Source: Candidatus Gallipaludibacter merdavium
Lineage (GTDB): Bacteria > Bacteroidota > Bacteroidia > Bacteroidales > Paludibacteraceae
DNA length: 64,000 nt
Direction: 5' to 3'
Assembly: GCA_017694875.1 (NCBI GenBank)
Contig: JADIMG010000004.1
Coordinates: 1-64,000 of the forward strand
Under the pieces are notes generated by a model. The model did not search any database, had not been told where the DNA came from, and saw nothing but the letters and a program-made list of their open reading frames with translations. The position numbers were made by a program, and so were the translations under genes. Shown here piece after piece: positions 53,459-62,362 of the stretch; positions within the stretch are counted from its first letter, which is position 1, and each line of letters starts with the position of its first letter.

Positions 53459-54994
53459 ATGAAAAAAACAGCAATCATATTAGGTATAAGTGTATTATCC
53501 GGCTTTAGTCTTCTTGCTCAAGACGCTTTCGATGCTGTGAAGATGAGCAGTTATGACATTAAGGGTTCAGCCCGTTATATGAGTATGGGTGGTGCCTTTG
53601 TATCATTAGGCGGCGACGCTACTGCTATACAGGACAACCCTGCCGCATTAGGTGTATTCCGTTCTTCGGAAATAGCATTGTCGCTCAATTATGACTACAC
53701 CCGCTCCAACAGCCAATGGAACGGCAACGGCAGTTTTGGTATATTGGATAACTTCACGGCCAATCAAACCAATATTGTATTGAATATCAGTCCTTACGGA
53801 AAAACGAAAGGTTTGGTTTCCCATAGCTTCGGATTTGGCTATAATCGAGTTAAAAACTTCAACAGAATACTCTCCGCTGAATCAAAAACCGGTGTAAACA
53901 CATCACTTACCGATAATATGAGTGCTTATGCCAATGGCAACAACAATCCATTGATTCCTGAAGCCTTCCTGGAAGGAAACGAGCCTTATAACAACGAAGA
54001 AATAGGATGGCTATCCATATTAGGATATGATGCAGGACTGATGCACTATGATACCACACGAGTTTCCAGCAACAACCCATGGGTATCTACCTTATCACCT
54101 GGAGAAACTGTACAACCCTACCAAAAACTGCTAGAACGCGGTTATATCGACCAATATAACTTTGCGTGGGGTGGCAACATCAACAACCGTTATTATATCG
54201 GTATAGGAATCAACCTGTTGGATGCTGAATACAGTTTATCATCCGTTTACGGCGAAACCTTCTCTGCAACACGAGGCGGACAGTTCAGTCTTGACAATTA
54301 CCTAAGAACAAGCGGATTAGGATTTAATGCCAATTTCGGTTTCATTGCCAATCCTGTCAATTTCTTGCGTATAGGTGCTTCCTTCCAGACTCCTACCGTA
54401 TGGAACTTTACGGATTTGAGCAACGGTAACCTGAACAATAGACACCAAACGCCAGACTGGGTACAGGATTACCGGTTGCATACGCCCTTGAAAGTTAATG
54501 CAGGTGCTTCGTTCCTATTTGGGAAACTCGGTCTTGTCAGTTTGGAATACGAATACAATAATATCAGAGGGACTCAGCTATTGTCAAATATAGGTGACTC
54601 ACAAAGCTATTCTTTGCCTAACCAGGACATGAGGGAGATGTTTAACGACATGCACCGCATAAAATTAGGCGCAGAATTCTGGGTAATGAAAAACCTTGCC
54701 CTCAGAGCAGGTTATGTATATCAAACTTCGACTACAAAAGATGATGCATGCCGCTACATGCTAATAAATTCAACCCGTACGGATACCTATTATTCCATTA
54801 TGGGAGATGCACATTACGCCAGCGCCGGCATCGGTTACAGAAACAGTTTCTTCTTTGCCGATTTAGCTTACCAATATAGGGTCATCAATGAAAGTATTTA
54901 TCCCTATGAAAATTTATCGGGAGGTACACTCAACCCTATCTTGGCACAAACAGAACGCCACAGCGCTGTATTTTCATTCGGTTTTAAATTTTAA
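53459..54994 (+). CDS. OMPP1/FadL-like outer-membrane transport protein
   Basis: 511 aa. Signal peptide KKTAIILGISVLSGFSLLAQ. DAFDAVKMSSYDIKGSARYM, SMGGAFVSLGGDATAIQDNP and AALGVFRSSEIALSLNYDY are the typical N-terminal hatch of the OMPP1/FadL/TodX family in Bacteroidota, often misnamed hemin receptor. Alternating beta-strands run to the C-terminal AVFSFGFKF with a terminal aromatic. It likely passes hydrophobic compounds. It starts 34 nt after the low-complexity gene and overlaps the convergent ABC gene by 21 nt. Confidence 0.85.
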   Translation: MKKTAIILGISVLSGFSLLAQDAFDAVKMSSYDIKGSARYMSMGGAFVSLGGDATAIQDNPAALGVFRSSEIALSLNYDYTRSNSQWNGNGSFGILDNFTANQTNIVLNISPYGKTKGLVSHSFGFGYNRVKNFNRILSAESKTGVNTSLTDNMSAYANGNNNPLIPEAFLEGNEPYNNEEIGWLSILGYDAGLMHYDTTRVSSNNPWVSTLSPGETVQPYQKLLERGYIDQYNFAWGGNINNRYYIGIGINLLDAEYSLSSVYGETFSATRGGQFSLDNYLRTSGLGFNANFGFIANPVNFLRIGASFQTPTVWNFTDLSNGNLNNRHQTPDWVQDYRLHTPLKVNAGASFLFGKLGLVSLEYEYNNIRGTQLLSNIGDSQSYSLPNQDMREMFNDMHRIKLGAEFWVMKNLALRAGYVYQTSTTKDDACRYMLINSTRTDTYYSIMGDAHYASAGIGYRNSFFFADLAYQYRVINESIYPYENLSGGTLNPILAQTERHSAVFSFGFKF

Positions 54995-55948
54995 GAGCGA
55001 GAGTTCATGGCTCAATTCTTCTATAGAAGAACAAACTTTTGAATGATTGAGAATCCATTTTCCAGCCGATACCTCCACGGAGGTGTCGGCTTTTTCTTCT
55101 CCACAATATCCCAACCGGGCCAAAGCGCGCACCGTCCAATAGACTCTCATCTTGTCGCCATAGACATGTACAGGCTTATAGGTATCATAACTGACTGAAA
55201 AATTGCCATTGGCGGGATTAAAGAAAAAGGATTGTGAAGCAAAAACCTCTTGAAAGGCCCCGGATAGCACCAAATCTTCCGGCAAGCCACAATACATTCC
55301 TTTTTGGGGAGACATGAGCCACAACTTATCAGCCGTCTGCAAAGCCAAATCCAATTCATGGGTGGAAAGCACAACCGCCTTACCCGTTTCATGGGCCAAC
55401 CTTCTTAAAAGCAACATCGTATCGACCCTATTGGGCAAATCCAAATGAGCCGTAGGCTCATCCAACAAAATAAGTGGGGTGTCTTGTGCCAAAGCACGAG
55501 CAATCATAATACGCTGACGTTCGCCATCCGAGAGCTCTGAAATGCGGCTGAAAGTCTTATGCTGTAATTTAACCTGCAGCAAAGCCCGCTGAATAAAATG
55601 CTTATCCTCCTCAGACAGATTACCCAGCCAACTGCTATAAGGATAACGCCCTAACGCAATGACATCATAGACAGTCATGTTTTTCGCTTCTACCGGATCA
55701 GTCAGCACCAATGCGAACAACTTAGCCTTCTGCTGCGAAGACAAGTCGTCTAAAGACTGCCCCTGCAAAAGGACCTTACCAGCCAAAGAGGGCTGAAGAC
55801 CAGCCAAGGTCCTCAATAAAGTGGATTTTCCACATCCGTTTGTACCCAACATGCAAATCAAGTCACCATTTTCGACAACCAGATTCAAATTAGACTGAAC
55901 AATATAATTTCTGTATCCAATAGAAAGATTTTCTGTAGTAACAAGCAT
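54974..55948 (-). CDS. ABC transporter ATP-binding protein, FecE/BtuD type
   Basis: 324 aa. Walker A MLGTNGCGKSTLLRTLAG (about 33-50), Q-loop/FALVLTDPVEAKN, signature ELSDGERQRIMIARALAQD, Walker B PLILLDEPTAHLDLPNRV and H-loop VVLSTHELDLALQTAD. This matches the iron-siderophore/heme/B12 group. A C-terminal extension of about 70 residues beyond the usual 255 (VHVYGDKMRVYWTVRALARL, KWILNHSKVCSSIEEL) is seen in Bacteroidota members. No permease or binding protein is adjacent. CAAAAGTA at 55976-55983 (TACTTTTG on minus) is its likely -7 box. Confidence 0.9.
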   Translation of the reverse strand: MLVTTENLSIGYRNYIVQSNLNLVVENGDLICMLGTNGCGKSTLLRTLAGLQPSLAGKVLLQGQSLDDLSSQQKAKLFALVLTDPVEAKNMTVYDVIALGRYPYSSWLGNLSEEDKHFIQRALLQVKLQHKTFSRISELSDGERQRIMIARALAQDTPLILLDEPTAHLDLPNRVDTMLLLRRLAHETGKAVVLSTHELDLALQTADKLWLMSPQKGMYCGLPEDLVLSGAFQEVFASQSFFFNPANGNFSVSYDTYKPVHVYGDKMRVYWTVRALARLGYCGEEKADTSVEVSAGKWILNHSKVCSSIEELSHELSLLKFKTE

Positions 55949-56130
55949 AAGGTGCCCGAAAAAGAATTAACCGAACAAAAGTAAGCAAAAGTTATGAAGT
56001 AGCCATCCTTTGCACACTATTAAAGATTATAATGTAGCCACAACAAAGTATTTAGTAATAATCTTCCAAAACATATCGGCGAACAAGACAATAGTATTCG
56101 GTAAAAACAAATATAAAATACCATTTTGCG

Positions 56131-56162
56131 TTTGTTACTACGTTCAGCTTTTGCTATCTTTG
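56131..56162 (+). promoter_or_regulatory. promoter of glmS
   Basis: -33 TTTG (56131-56134), 20-nt spacer, -7 TATCTTTG (56155-56162). The leader is about 35 nt before the ATG at 56204. No glmS ribozyme-like structure is present. Confidence 0.78.
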
Positions 56163-56203
56163 CACCCTTAATTATAACATAAACTAACTAAACAGAAAGA
56201 TTT

Positions 56204-58048
56204 ATGTGTGGAATTGTCGGATATATCGGGTATAGAGATGCTTACCCCATTCTAATCAAAGGATTACACCGTTTGGAATATAGAGGATATGACAGTGCCG
56301 GCGTAGCTTTAATCAACGAAAAAAACGAATTGAACGTATATAAGGCCAAAGGGAAAGTGGCTGATTTGGAACGTGCCGTAGAATCAAAAGACGTAAGCGG
56401 TCACATAGGTATTGCCCATACACGTTGGGCAACCCATGGTGAGCCCAGCGAAGTCAACGCCCACCCACACTACTCCCAATCAGGAGATTTGGCTATAATC
56501 CATAATGGTATCATTGAAAACTATGCCATCATCAAACAATCATTGCTGGAGGCTGGATATACCTTCAAGAGCGAAACAGACACCGAAGTTCTGGTTCAAC
56601 TGATTGACTATATCAAAACCAGCAATGGCACTGATTTGCAGACATCTGTACAATTGGCATTAAACCAAGTTATCGGAGCATACGCCATTGCCGTTCTGGA
56701 CAGAACCCAACCCGACACGATTATAGCTGCCCGCAAAGGTAGTCCTCTGGTAATCGGTATAGGTGAAGGCGAATATTTTCTGGCCTCTGACGCTACCCCT
56801 ATTGTTGAATATACAGACAAGGTGGTATATGTAGGCGAAGAAGAAATCGTTTGCTTGCAACGCAACAAGGAATTGCGTATCAAAACCATCAGCAATGTTG
56901 AGAAAACACCGGTCATCAAAAAATTGGAAATGACTTTGAGCCAACTGGAAAAGGGAGGTTATCCTCATTTTATGCTCAAAGAAATATTTGAACAGCCAAC
57001 TACCCTGGCAACCAGTATGAAGGGACGTGTCAATGTAGATAACAACAATGTGACATTGGCTGGATTTATTGACAACAAGGAAAAGTTTCTCCGGGCAAAA
57101 CGCATTATCATTACCGCCTGCGGTACTTCATGGCATGCCGGACAAATAGGCATGTATGCCATTGAAGAATTTGCACGCATACCGGTTGAGGTGGAATATT
57201 CATCTGAATTCCGTTACCGCAAACCAGTCATCACCGAAGACGACATAGTAATTGCCATTTCCCAATCAGGCGAAACGGCAGATACGTTGGCAGCCATAGA
57301 ATTAGCCAAATCACAAGGAGCCTTCATATTTGGTATCTGCAATGTAGTCGGTGCATCCATTCCACGTGCTGCCCATTCCGGTTGCTATACCCATGTTGGT
57401 CCTGAAATCGGTGTTGCCTCTACCAAGGCTTTTACAGCACAAGTAACCGTACTGATTATGCTTGCCCTCATGATAGGCAAAGAGAAAGGCACGTTGAAAA
57501 AGGAAGACTATCTAAGGATTGTCGGGGAATTGGGACATATCCCCCAAAAGATATCCGAACTGCTCAAACAGAATGACAGCATAGCAGAATTTGCCAAAAC
57601 ATTTACCTATGCACAAAACTTCATCTATTTGGGACGCGGCTATAATTATCCGGTGGCCTTGGAAGGAGCCTTAAAGCTGAAAGAAATTTCCTATATCCAT
57701 GCAGAAGGTTATCCTGCTGCCGAAATGAAACATGGCCCCATCGCTTTAATCAGCCACGAGATGCCGGTTGTTGTGATTGCCCCACAATGTGGTACCTATG
57801 AAAAGGTCGTAAGCAATATACAAGAAATCAAGGCACGCCATGGGCGCATTATTTCCATTGTCACCAAAGGTGACGAGATTGTCAGAAAGCTGTCTGACTA
57901 TGTCATAGAAATACCCGAAACAGAAGAATGCCTGGTACCATTACTTGCTGTGATTCCATTGCAATTATTGGCTTACCATATTGCCGTGGTAAAAGGTTGT
58001 GATGTGGACCAGCCCCGTAATCTTGCCAAATCAGTAACCGTGGAGTAA
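56204..58048 (+). CDS. glmS: glutamine-fructose-6-phosphate aminotransferase (isomerising)
   Basis: 614 aa. Makes glucosamine-6-phosphate, the entry to UDP-GlcNAc for peptidoglycan, LPS and the surface glycan. N-terminal glutaminase with the catalytic Cys2 (MCGIVGYIGYRDAY), HTRWATHGEPSEVNAHPHYS and GIIENY. Two SIS domains: about 290-420 (ITACGTSWHAGQIGMYAIEE, SQSGETADTLAAIELAK) and 460-590 (FIYLGRGYNYPVALEGALKL, EGYPAAEMKHGPIALI). The C-terminus is QPRNLAKSVTVE, as in the family. Confidence 0.97.
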   Translation: MCGIVGYIGYRDAYPILIKGLHRLEYRGYDSAGVALINEKNELNVYKAKGKVADLERAVESKDVSGHIGIAHTRWATHGEPSEVNAHPHYSQSGDLAIIHNGIIENYAIIKQSLLEAGYTFKSETDTEVLVQLIDYIKTSNGTDLQTSVQLALNQVIGAYAIAVLDRTQPDTIIAARKGSPLVIGIGEGEYFLASDATPIVEYTDKVVYVGEEEIVCLQRNKELRIKTISNVEKTPVIKKLEMTLSQLEKGGYPHFMLKEIFEQPTTLATSMKGRVNVDNNNVTLAGFIDNKEKFLRAKRIIITACGTSWHAGQIGMYAIEEFARIPVEVEYSSEFRYRKPVITEDDIVIAISQSGETADTLAAIELAKSQGAFIFGICNVVGASIPRAAHSGCYTHVGPEIGVASTKAFTAQVTVLIMLALMIGKEKGTLKKEDYLRIVGELGHIPQKISELLKQNDSIAEFAKTFTYAQNFIYLGRGYNYPVALEGALKLKEISYIHAEGYPAAEMKHGPIALISHEMPVVVIAPQCGTYEKVVSNIQEIKARHGRIISIVTKGDEIVRKLSDYVIEIPETEECLVPLLAVIPLQLLAYHIAVVKGCDVDQPRNLAKSVTVE

Positions 58049-58063
58049 TCCATCAGATTTCAT

Positions 58064-58112
58064 ATAGCAACGCCCCTCAAAAGTACAGGAAACTTTTGAG
58101 GGGCGTTGCTAT
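58064..58112. terminator. bidirectional terminator between glmS and recN
   Basis: 21-bp perfect arms (58064-58084 and 58092-58112) with a 7-nt loop, 15 nt after glmS and 23 nt after recN on the other strand. This is a strong shared terminator for convergent genes. Confidence 0.88.
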
Positions 58113-58135
58113 TAGCCCCTATTTATCCAAAATCA

Positions 58136-59800
58136 TTATTCCTTAGCGTCCAACAGCATACGGGCATTTTCGAGAGCGGCCTCCGTAATGCTTGCACCAC
58201 TGAGCATCTGAGCAATCTCACGAATGCGCTCATCTGGCGTCAATTGCTTGATAAATGTTTCCGTACGCTCTTCGGTATCCTTTTTATACACTTTATAATG
58301 CTTATTTCCTTTTGCTGCAATCTGTGGCAAATGCGTTATAGCCAATACCTGCATGTGCGTTCCCATCTGCTGCATGATGTGTGCAATATTATTGGCTACC
58401 TCACCGGACACCCCCGTATCAATCTCATCAAAGATGATGGTAGGGAGAGCCTGTTTTTCCGCCAGAAGAGCCTTAAAGCACAGCATCAGCCGGGCAATTT
58501 CGCCCCCAGAAGCCACCTCTGCCACATTACGCAAGGTTTGGTTCTTATTGGCGGCAAAAAGGAAAGTAACCTCATCCATACCACTCTCCTGCGGATGTTC
58601 GAGCGGAGACAACTGTACCTGAAACTGCGGATGTTGAATGCCTAATGCCCTCAATTGTTCCACCAGACGCAATTCTATAGGTTGGACCGCTTTTTGACGT
58701 GTTTCCGACAAGGCCCGTGCTGCTTGCAGCATCACCTGCCGTGCTTGTTCCATTTGCTTGCGTGCTTCCTCTATTGCCTCATCAGCATTGTCAATGTTCT
58801 GCAACTGCCTGTCATACTGTTCATACAAGGCTATCAATTCACGAGTAGAACGCACGTTATGTTTCTGCATCAAGGTATTCAGCAAATTGTATCTGTCTTG
58901 CAGATACTGTAATTGCTGTGGGTCAAAGTCCATCCTCTCAAAGCGGTCAGCCAAACCGTCAGCCAGGTCTTTCAGCTCTATATAGGCGCTCTCCAAGCGT
59001 TCCGCATCATTCTGCAGTTCTGCATAATGCGTCACTGTTCTGTTGAGCAGATTGGCCGAAAATTTCATACGTGAAAGAATGCCCTGCTCGTCATTTTCAA
59101 ACAAATCCACAATCTGTGCCAAGGAGGTTTTGATTTCCTCCGTATGCTCCATGATATTCAGTTGGCTTTCCAATTCCATTTCCTCATCAGCCTGCAAATG
59201 CGCCTCGTGCAACTGATTGAATTGAAAACGTATATAATCAGCATCCGTTTTCTGCTTCTCTATAGTTTCACGCAAAGTATTATAGTGACTTTGCGCTTTG
59301 CGGAAAGCATCATAAGCCGATTTGTACGCCTCTTTCTCTGCCTTATTCTGCGCAAGTGTATCCAGGACATCCAATTGGAAATGATTGGCTCCCAAAAGCA
59401 AATTTTCATGTTGCGAATGAATATCAATCAATTGGGCTGTGAGTTGCTTGAGTTGCGCAAGGGTTACGGGAGTATCGTTTACAAAGCAACGCGATTTGCC
59501 ATTGGTCGACAACTCACGCCTCACTATGCAATGCTGCGGGTCGTAATCCCAATCATTCTCCTGAAACAAATCGTGCAACGGATAAAGGGAGATGTCAAAA
59601 TCCGCTTCAATGACGCATTTCTGTGCCCCTTCTGAAATAGCTTTGCTATCTGCTCTCTGCCCCATGATAAGTCCCAAAGCCCCCAATATGATTGATTTTC
59701 CCGAACCCGTTTCACCCGTAATGGACGAGAAACCCGCATGGAAATCCATCTCTAATGAAGAGATGAGCACATAATTATGAATGGATAAGTGTCGTAACAT
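58136..59800 (-). CDS. recN: DNA repair ATPase RecN
   Basis: 554 aa SMC-like protein. Walker A FSSITGETGSGKSIILGALG (about 25-44), coiled-coil arms about 155-370, RDRYNLLNTLMQKH hinge region, signature VASGGEIARLMLCFKALLAE (about 434-453), Walker B LPTIIFDEIDTGVSG and VLAITHLPQIAAKGNKHY. It acts at double-strand breaks. It is the third gene of the coaBC-porD-recN run, a conserved Bacteroidota order. Confidence 0.96.
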   Translation of the reverse strand: MLRHLSIHNYVLISSLEMDFHAGFSSITGETGSGKSIILGALGLIMGQRADSKAISEGAQKCVIEADFDISLYPLHDLFQENDWDYDPQHCIVRRELSTNGKSRCFVNDTPVTLAQLKQLTAQLIDIHSQHENLLLGANHFQLDVLDTLAQNKAEKEAYKSAYDAFRKAQSHYNTLRETIEKQKTDADYIRFQFNQLHEAHLQADEEMELESQLNIMEHTEEIKTSLAQIVDLFENDEQGILSRMKFSANLLNRTVTHYAELQNDAERLESAYIELKDLADGLADRFERMDFDPQQLQYLQDRYNLLNTLMQKHNVRSTRELIALYEQYDRQLQNIDNADEAIEEARKQMEQARQVMLQAARALSETRQKAVQPIELRLVEQLRALGIQHPQFQVQLSPLEHPQESGMDEVTFLFAANKNQTLRNVAEVASGGEIARLMLCFKALLAEKQALPTIIFDEIDTGVSGEVANNIAHIMQQMGTHMQVLAITHLPQIAAKGNKHYKVYKKDTEERTETFIKQLTPDERIREIAQMLSGASITEAALENARMLLDAKE

Positions 59801-59802
59801 GA

Positions 59803-60708
59803 TTATTCAAGCAATTGATCATACAGTGTATTGCGGGTCGGGTCAACATCCATCAAAATCTCATGCACTGTGTTTTTTTCCGCTTCCGAACCTTTGGAAA
59901 AGATGTTCACCAATTCATCCCCTTTAGCATCCAAAAAAGCCACAATCGCAATTGCTGAAGGGCGTGCGCGGTTTGCTTCACGGATAACAGGAAGCCCTTC
60001 CGCTATTTTTGCTCTTGCATTCGCCACATTTGCCACCATTTCATCAAGCGCCAAGCGGTGATAGTCATACAAAAAAGAGCGATAAGACTTAAACGCCTCA
60101 TCCATCAGATTGTTAATCAATGCATAGCGGTTTTTCGTATCGCTGAAAGATTTCCATCCTGCCGCTTCCGATTCGTCAAGCGAAGCACTTTGGGCAGCCA
60201 AAGCTATATCCTCCGCTTTCTGGAAATAAGGCGTTCCACCCAAACGTGAATAGGTATCCATGTCGTAGCCGATAATCAGATAAATGTAATAGGCCAACAT
60301 GGCGGTCAGATTGGTGGTAAACACATTGTCCTGATATTCCAGCTGCTCAAATTCCGTGTAGGAAAACGTGAAATGCTCATCTCGGAAATTGAGTATCGGC
60401 GATGAATAAGACGTGTTATAAACCGGACGACGGGATTGGACCTGCAAGGTACCCACCATGATATTATCGCTATAGGATGACAGAATAATGGTCATATTGC
60501 AATCAATCTTCTCCTGATTGGCAAAAGTCATATCTGTCCACCGACGGTTGTTGACAAAATCATTTATTGATTGTTGCAGCGTACTGAACACAGAAGTGTT
60601 GGTTCCTTGTATCTGGTCAGAATTGATTTGGACATTGCAATTCAACTCTTGCGCCTTCATCCATCCCATGGTGCCCAACACGAACAATAATAGGCAAATT
60701 CTTTTCAT
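59803..60708 (-). CDS. porD: DUF4835 protein, PorD of the type IX secretion system
   Basis: 301 aa. Signal peptide KRICLLLFVLGTMGWMKA before QELNCNVQIN. The mature part has the DUF4835 signature: FSTLQQSINDFVNNRRWTDM, VGTLQVQSRRPVYNTSYSSP, LTAMLAYYIYLIIGYDMDTY and SRLGGTPYFQKAED. The family is annotated as PorD, needed for T9SS function in some species, though its molecular role is unclear. It lies 2 nt before recN and 6 nt after coaBC. The sorting domains at 36760 and 26762 suggest the secretion system is active here. Confidence 0.85.
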   Translation of the reverse strand: MKRICLLLFVLGTMGWMKAQELNCNVQINSDQIQGTNTSVFSTLQQSINDFVNNRRWTDMTFANQEKIDCNMTIILSSYSDNIMVGTLQVQSRRPVYNTSYSSPILNFRDEHFTFSYTEFEQLEYQDNVFTTNLTAMLAYYIYLIIGYDMDTYSRLGGTPYFQKAEDIALAAQSASLDESEAAGWKSFSDTKNRYALINNLMDEAFKSYRSFLYDYHRLALDEMVANVANARAKIAEGLPVIREANRARPSAIAIVAFLDAKGDELVNIFSKGSEAEKNTVHEILMDVDPTRNTLYDQLLE

Positions 60709-60714
60709 AGTCCT

Positions 60715-61911
60715 TTAGTGTAAACAAGTTGACAAATGCGCTACAATGTCTTCCGCCACCTCTGATTTCGGCTTCAGCGGAAATTCTTTCATTGAGCCGT
60801 TTTTATTGATAATGGTAATCTTGTTCGTATCATATCCGAAGCAAGCGTCTTTGTCGCGCAAGGAATTGAGCACGATAAAATCAAAATTCTTCCGTTCCAA
60901 TTTCGATTGCGCATTGGCTTGCTCGTCATTGGTTTCCAAAGCAAATCCCACCAAGACTTGCTTGTCCGTTTTCATCCTTCCCAATGCGGCAGCAATGTCG
61001 GAAGTCGGTTTCAAACGAAACATCCAATCGTCCTTGCCCCGTTTCAACTTTTGGTCAGCAGTAGTTTCTGGGGTAAAATCGGCTACCGCCGCACAAAGCA
61101 CAGCTGCATCTTGATGCGGATAGGCCTCTGTGGCTGCCTCAAACATTTGTTGTGCTGATTCCACATCTATCCGTGTAATGGACGGATGCACCGTTGTCTG
61201 TCGCATTGGTCCGGCAATCAGTGTTACCCGCGCTCCATGTTGCGCGCACACTTCAGCAATGGCACACCCCATCTTGCCGGAAGAATAGTTTCCGATGAAA
61301 CGGACTGGGTCAATTTTCTCATAGGTAGGTCCGGCAGTTACCAGAATATGTTTTCCTGACAGATATTGCTCCATAAACAATTCCGTTGCCTGCCTTACAA
61401 TAGCATGAAGTTCCGGCATCCGTCCCTTGGCCACCACCCCACAAGCCAACTCGCCGGATTCGGGCTGCATGACACACACAGCTCTTTCCGTCAATGTTTG
61501 AATATTGTGCTGCGTTGCGGGATGCTCATACATATGAACATTCATGGCAGGCACCACCAGCACTTTTCCTGTAAAAGCCAAATAGGTAGTAGACAAAGCG
61601 TCATCTGCTATCCCTTGAGCCATTTTCGCTATGATATTGGCTGTAGCCGGTGCCACAATCATCATATCCGCCCAGTCAGCCAAGGCAATGTGTTCCGTAT
61701 GATATTCTGCAGGACCCTGAAACATGTCCACATATACTTTATGGTGCGTGAGTGTTTCAAGGGTAAAAGCTGTAACAAACTGGAGCGCACTCTCCGTGCA
61801 CACCACTTTCACCTCCGCTCCCGCCTTTATGAGCAAACGGGCCAATTCCGGCGTTTTGTAAGCCGCAATTCCCCCCGAAATACCCAATATGATTTTCTTT
61901 CCTTGTAACAT
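60715..61911 (-). CDS. coaBC: bifunctional phosphopantothenoylcysteine decarboxylase/phosphopantothenate-cysteine ligase
   Basis: 398 aa, two CoA-pathway steps. The N-terminal CoaC flavoprotein has KKIILGISGGIAAYKTPELA, the active-site His74 in TEHIALADWADMMIVAPATA and VPAMNVHMYEHPA. The C-terminal CoaB from about 190 has ILVTAGPTYEKIDPVRFIGN, SSGKMGCAIAEVCA, AAVADFTPETTADQKLKR and VGFALETNDE. Standard fusion length. CAAAGGTA at 61941-61948 (TACCTTTG on minus) is a likely -7 box of the coaBC-porD-recN operon. Confidence 0.97.
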   Translation of the reverse strand: MLQGKKIILGISGGIAAYKTPELARLLIKAGAEVKVVCTESALQFVTAFTLETLTHHKVYVDMFQGPAEYHTEHIALADWADMMIVAPATANIIAKMAQGIADDALSTTYLAFTGKVLVVPAMNVHMYEHPATQHNIQTLTERAVCVMQPESGELACGVVAKGRMPELHAIVRQATELFMEQYLSGKHILVTAGPTYEKIDPVRFIGNYSSGKMGCAIAEVCAQHGARVTLIAGPMRQTTVHPSITRIDVESAQQMFEAATEAYPHQDAAVLCAAVADFTPETTADQKLKRGKDDWMFRLKPTSDIAAALGRMKTDKQVLVGFALETNDEQANAQSKLERKNFDFIVLNSLRDKDACFGYDTNKITIINKNGSMKEFPLKPKSEVAEDIVAHLSTCLH

Positions 61912-61940
61912 AAGTTTCGTAAAGGTAGAGTTTGATTGAG

Positions 61941-61948
61941 CAAAGGTA
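61941..61948 (-). promoter_or_regulatory. -7 box of the coaBC-porD-recN operon
   Basis: TACCTTTG on the minus strand, 30 nt before the coaBC ATG. No clear -33 element. Between here and 62310 the A+T-rich DNA holds only a short possible leader frame (see 62162). Confidence 0.5.
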
Positions 61949-62129
61949 CTATTTTTTTGTGAAGTATAGTAAAGAATATTATTGACAACCTGCTATCTTT
62001 TGAAATAGTCTTGTATCAAATCCATTCAAAAATAATTGAATCTAACCACACACTTTACTATTTGGACATTGTTTTGTATTAACTAACTAACATTAAATTA
62101 GCTACTCAGCAATTATAAAAAAGAATCAT

Positions 62130-62194
62130 TATTTTTGTAGCATAAAGGAATAAGAGTAACAATGGAAAACATATCACATAAACTCCGTCTTTGA
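62130..62194 (+). other. promoter-like box and 10-codon open frame, possible relic of a regulator gene
   Basis: TATTTTTG (62130-62137) matches the -7 consensus. An ATG at 62162 gives MENISHKLRL before TGA (62192-62194). Past the stop the frame reads RVSK before losing sense, and MxxISHKLRLxRVSK resembles the first residues of many Bacteroidota XRE regulators. It may be the eroded 5' end of such a gene or a chance match. Confidence 0.3.
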
Positions 62195-62312
62195 CGTGTC
62201 AGTAAAACACTAGCTTGCTCATAATTGCAGACTTATTGGAAGTTGAATTTAGGAACTGATAATTTGTGAGTACAATGTTTATTTTCTATCATAAACATGA
62301 CTCTAAACAGTA

Positions 62313-62346
62313 CGAACATTGTGTTCGCAAACTATGTTTAGCTTTG
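62313..62346 (+). promoter_or_regulatory. operator-promoter of the WYL regulator gene
   Basis: Inverted repeat CGAAC-attgt-GTTCG (62313-62327), 11 nt between its last base and the -7 box TAGCTTTG (62339-62346). The ATG is at 62363. The shared sequence AGTACGAACAT...GTTCG recurs before the HAD gene at the same distance, which points to a repressor site covering the -33 region, probably bound by the WYL protein itself. Confidence 0.65.
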
Positions 62347-62362
62347 CAAAAACATTTAAAAT

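Noticed and set aside
56163..56203. A glmS ribozyme or riboswitch in the glmS leader.
   Set aside because: The leader is only about 35 nt and too short for any such structure.
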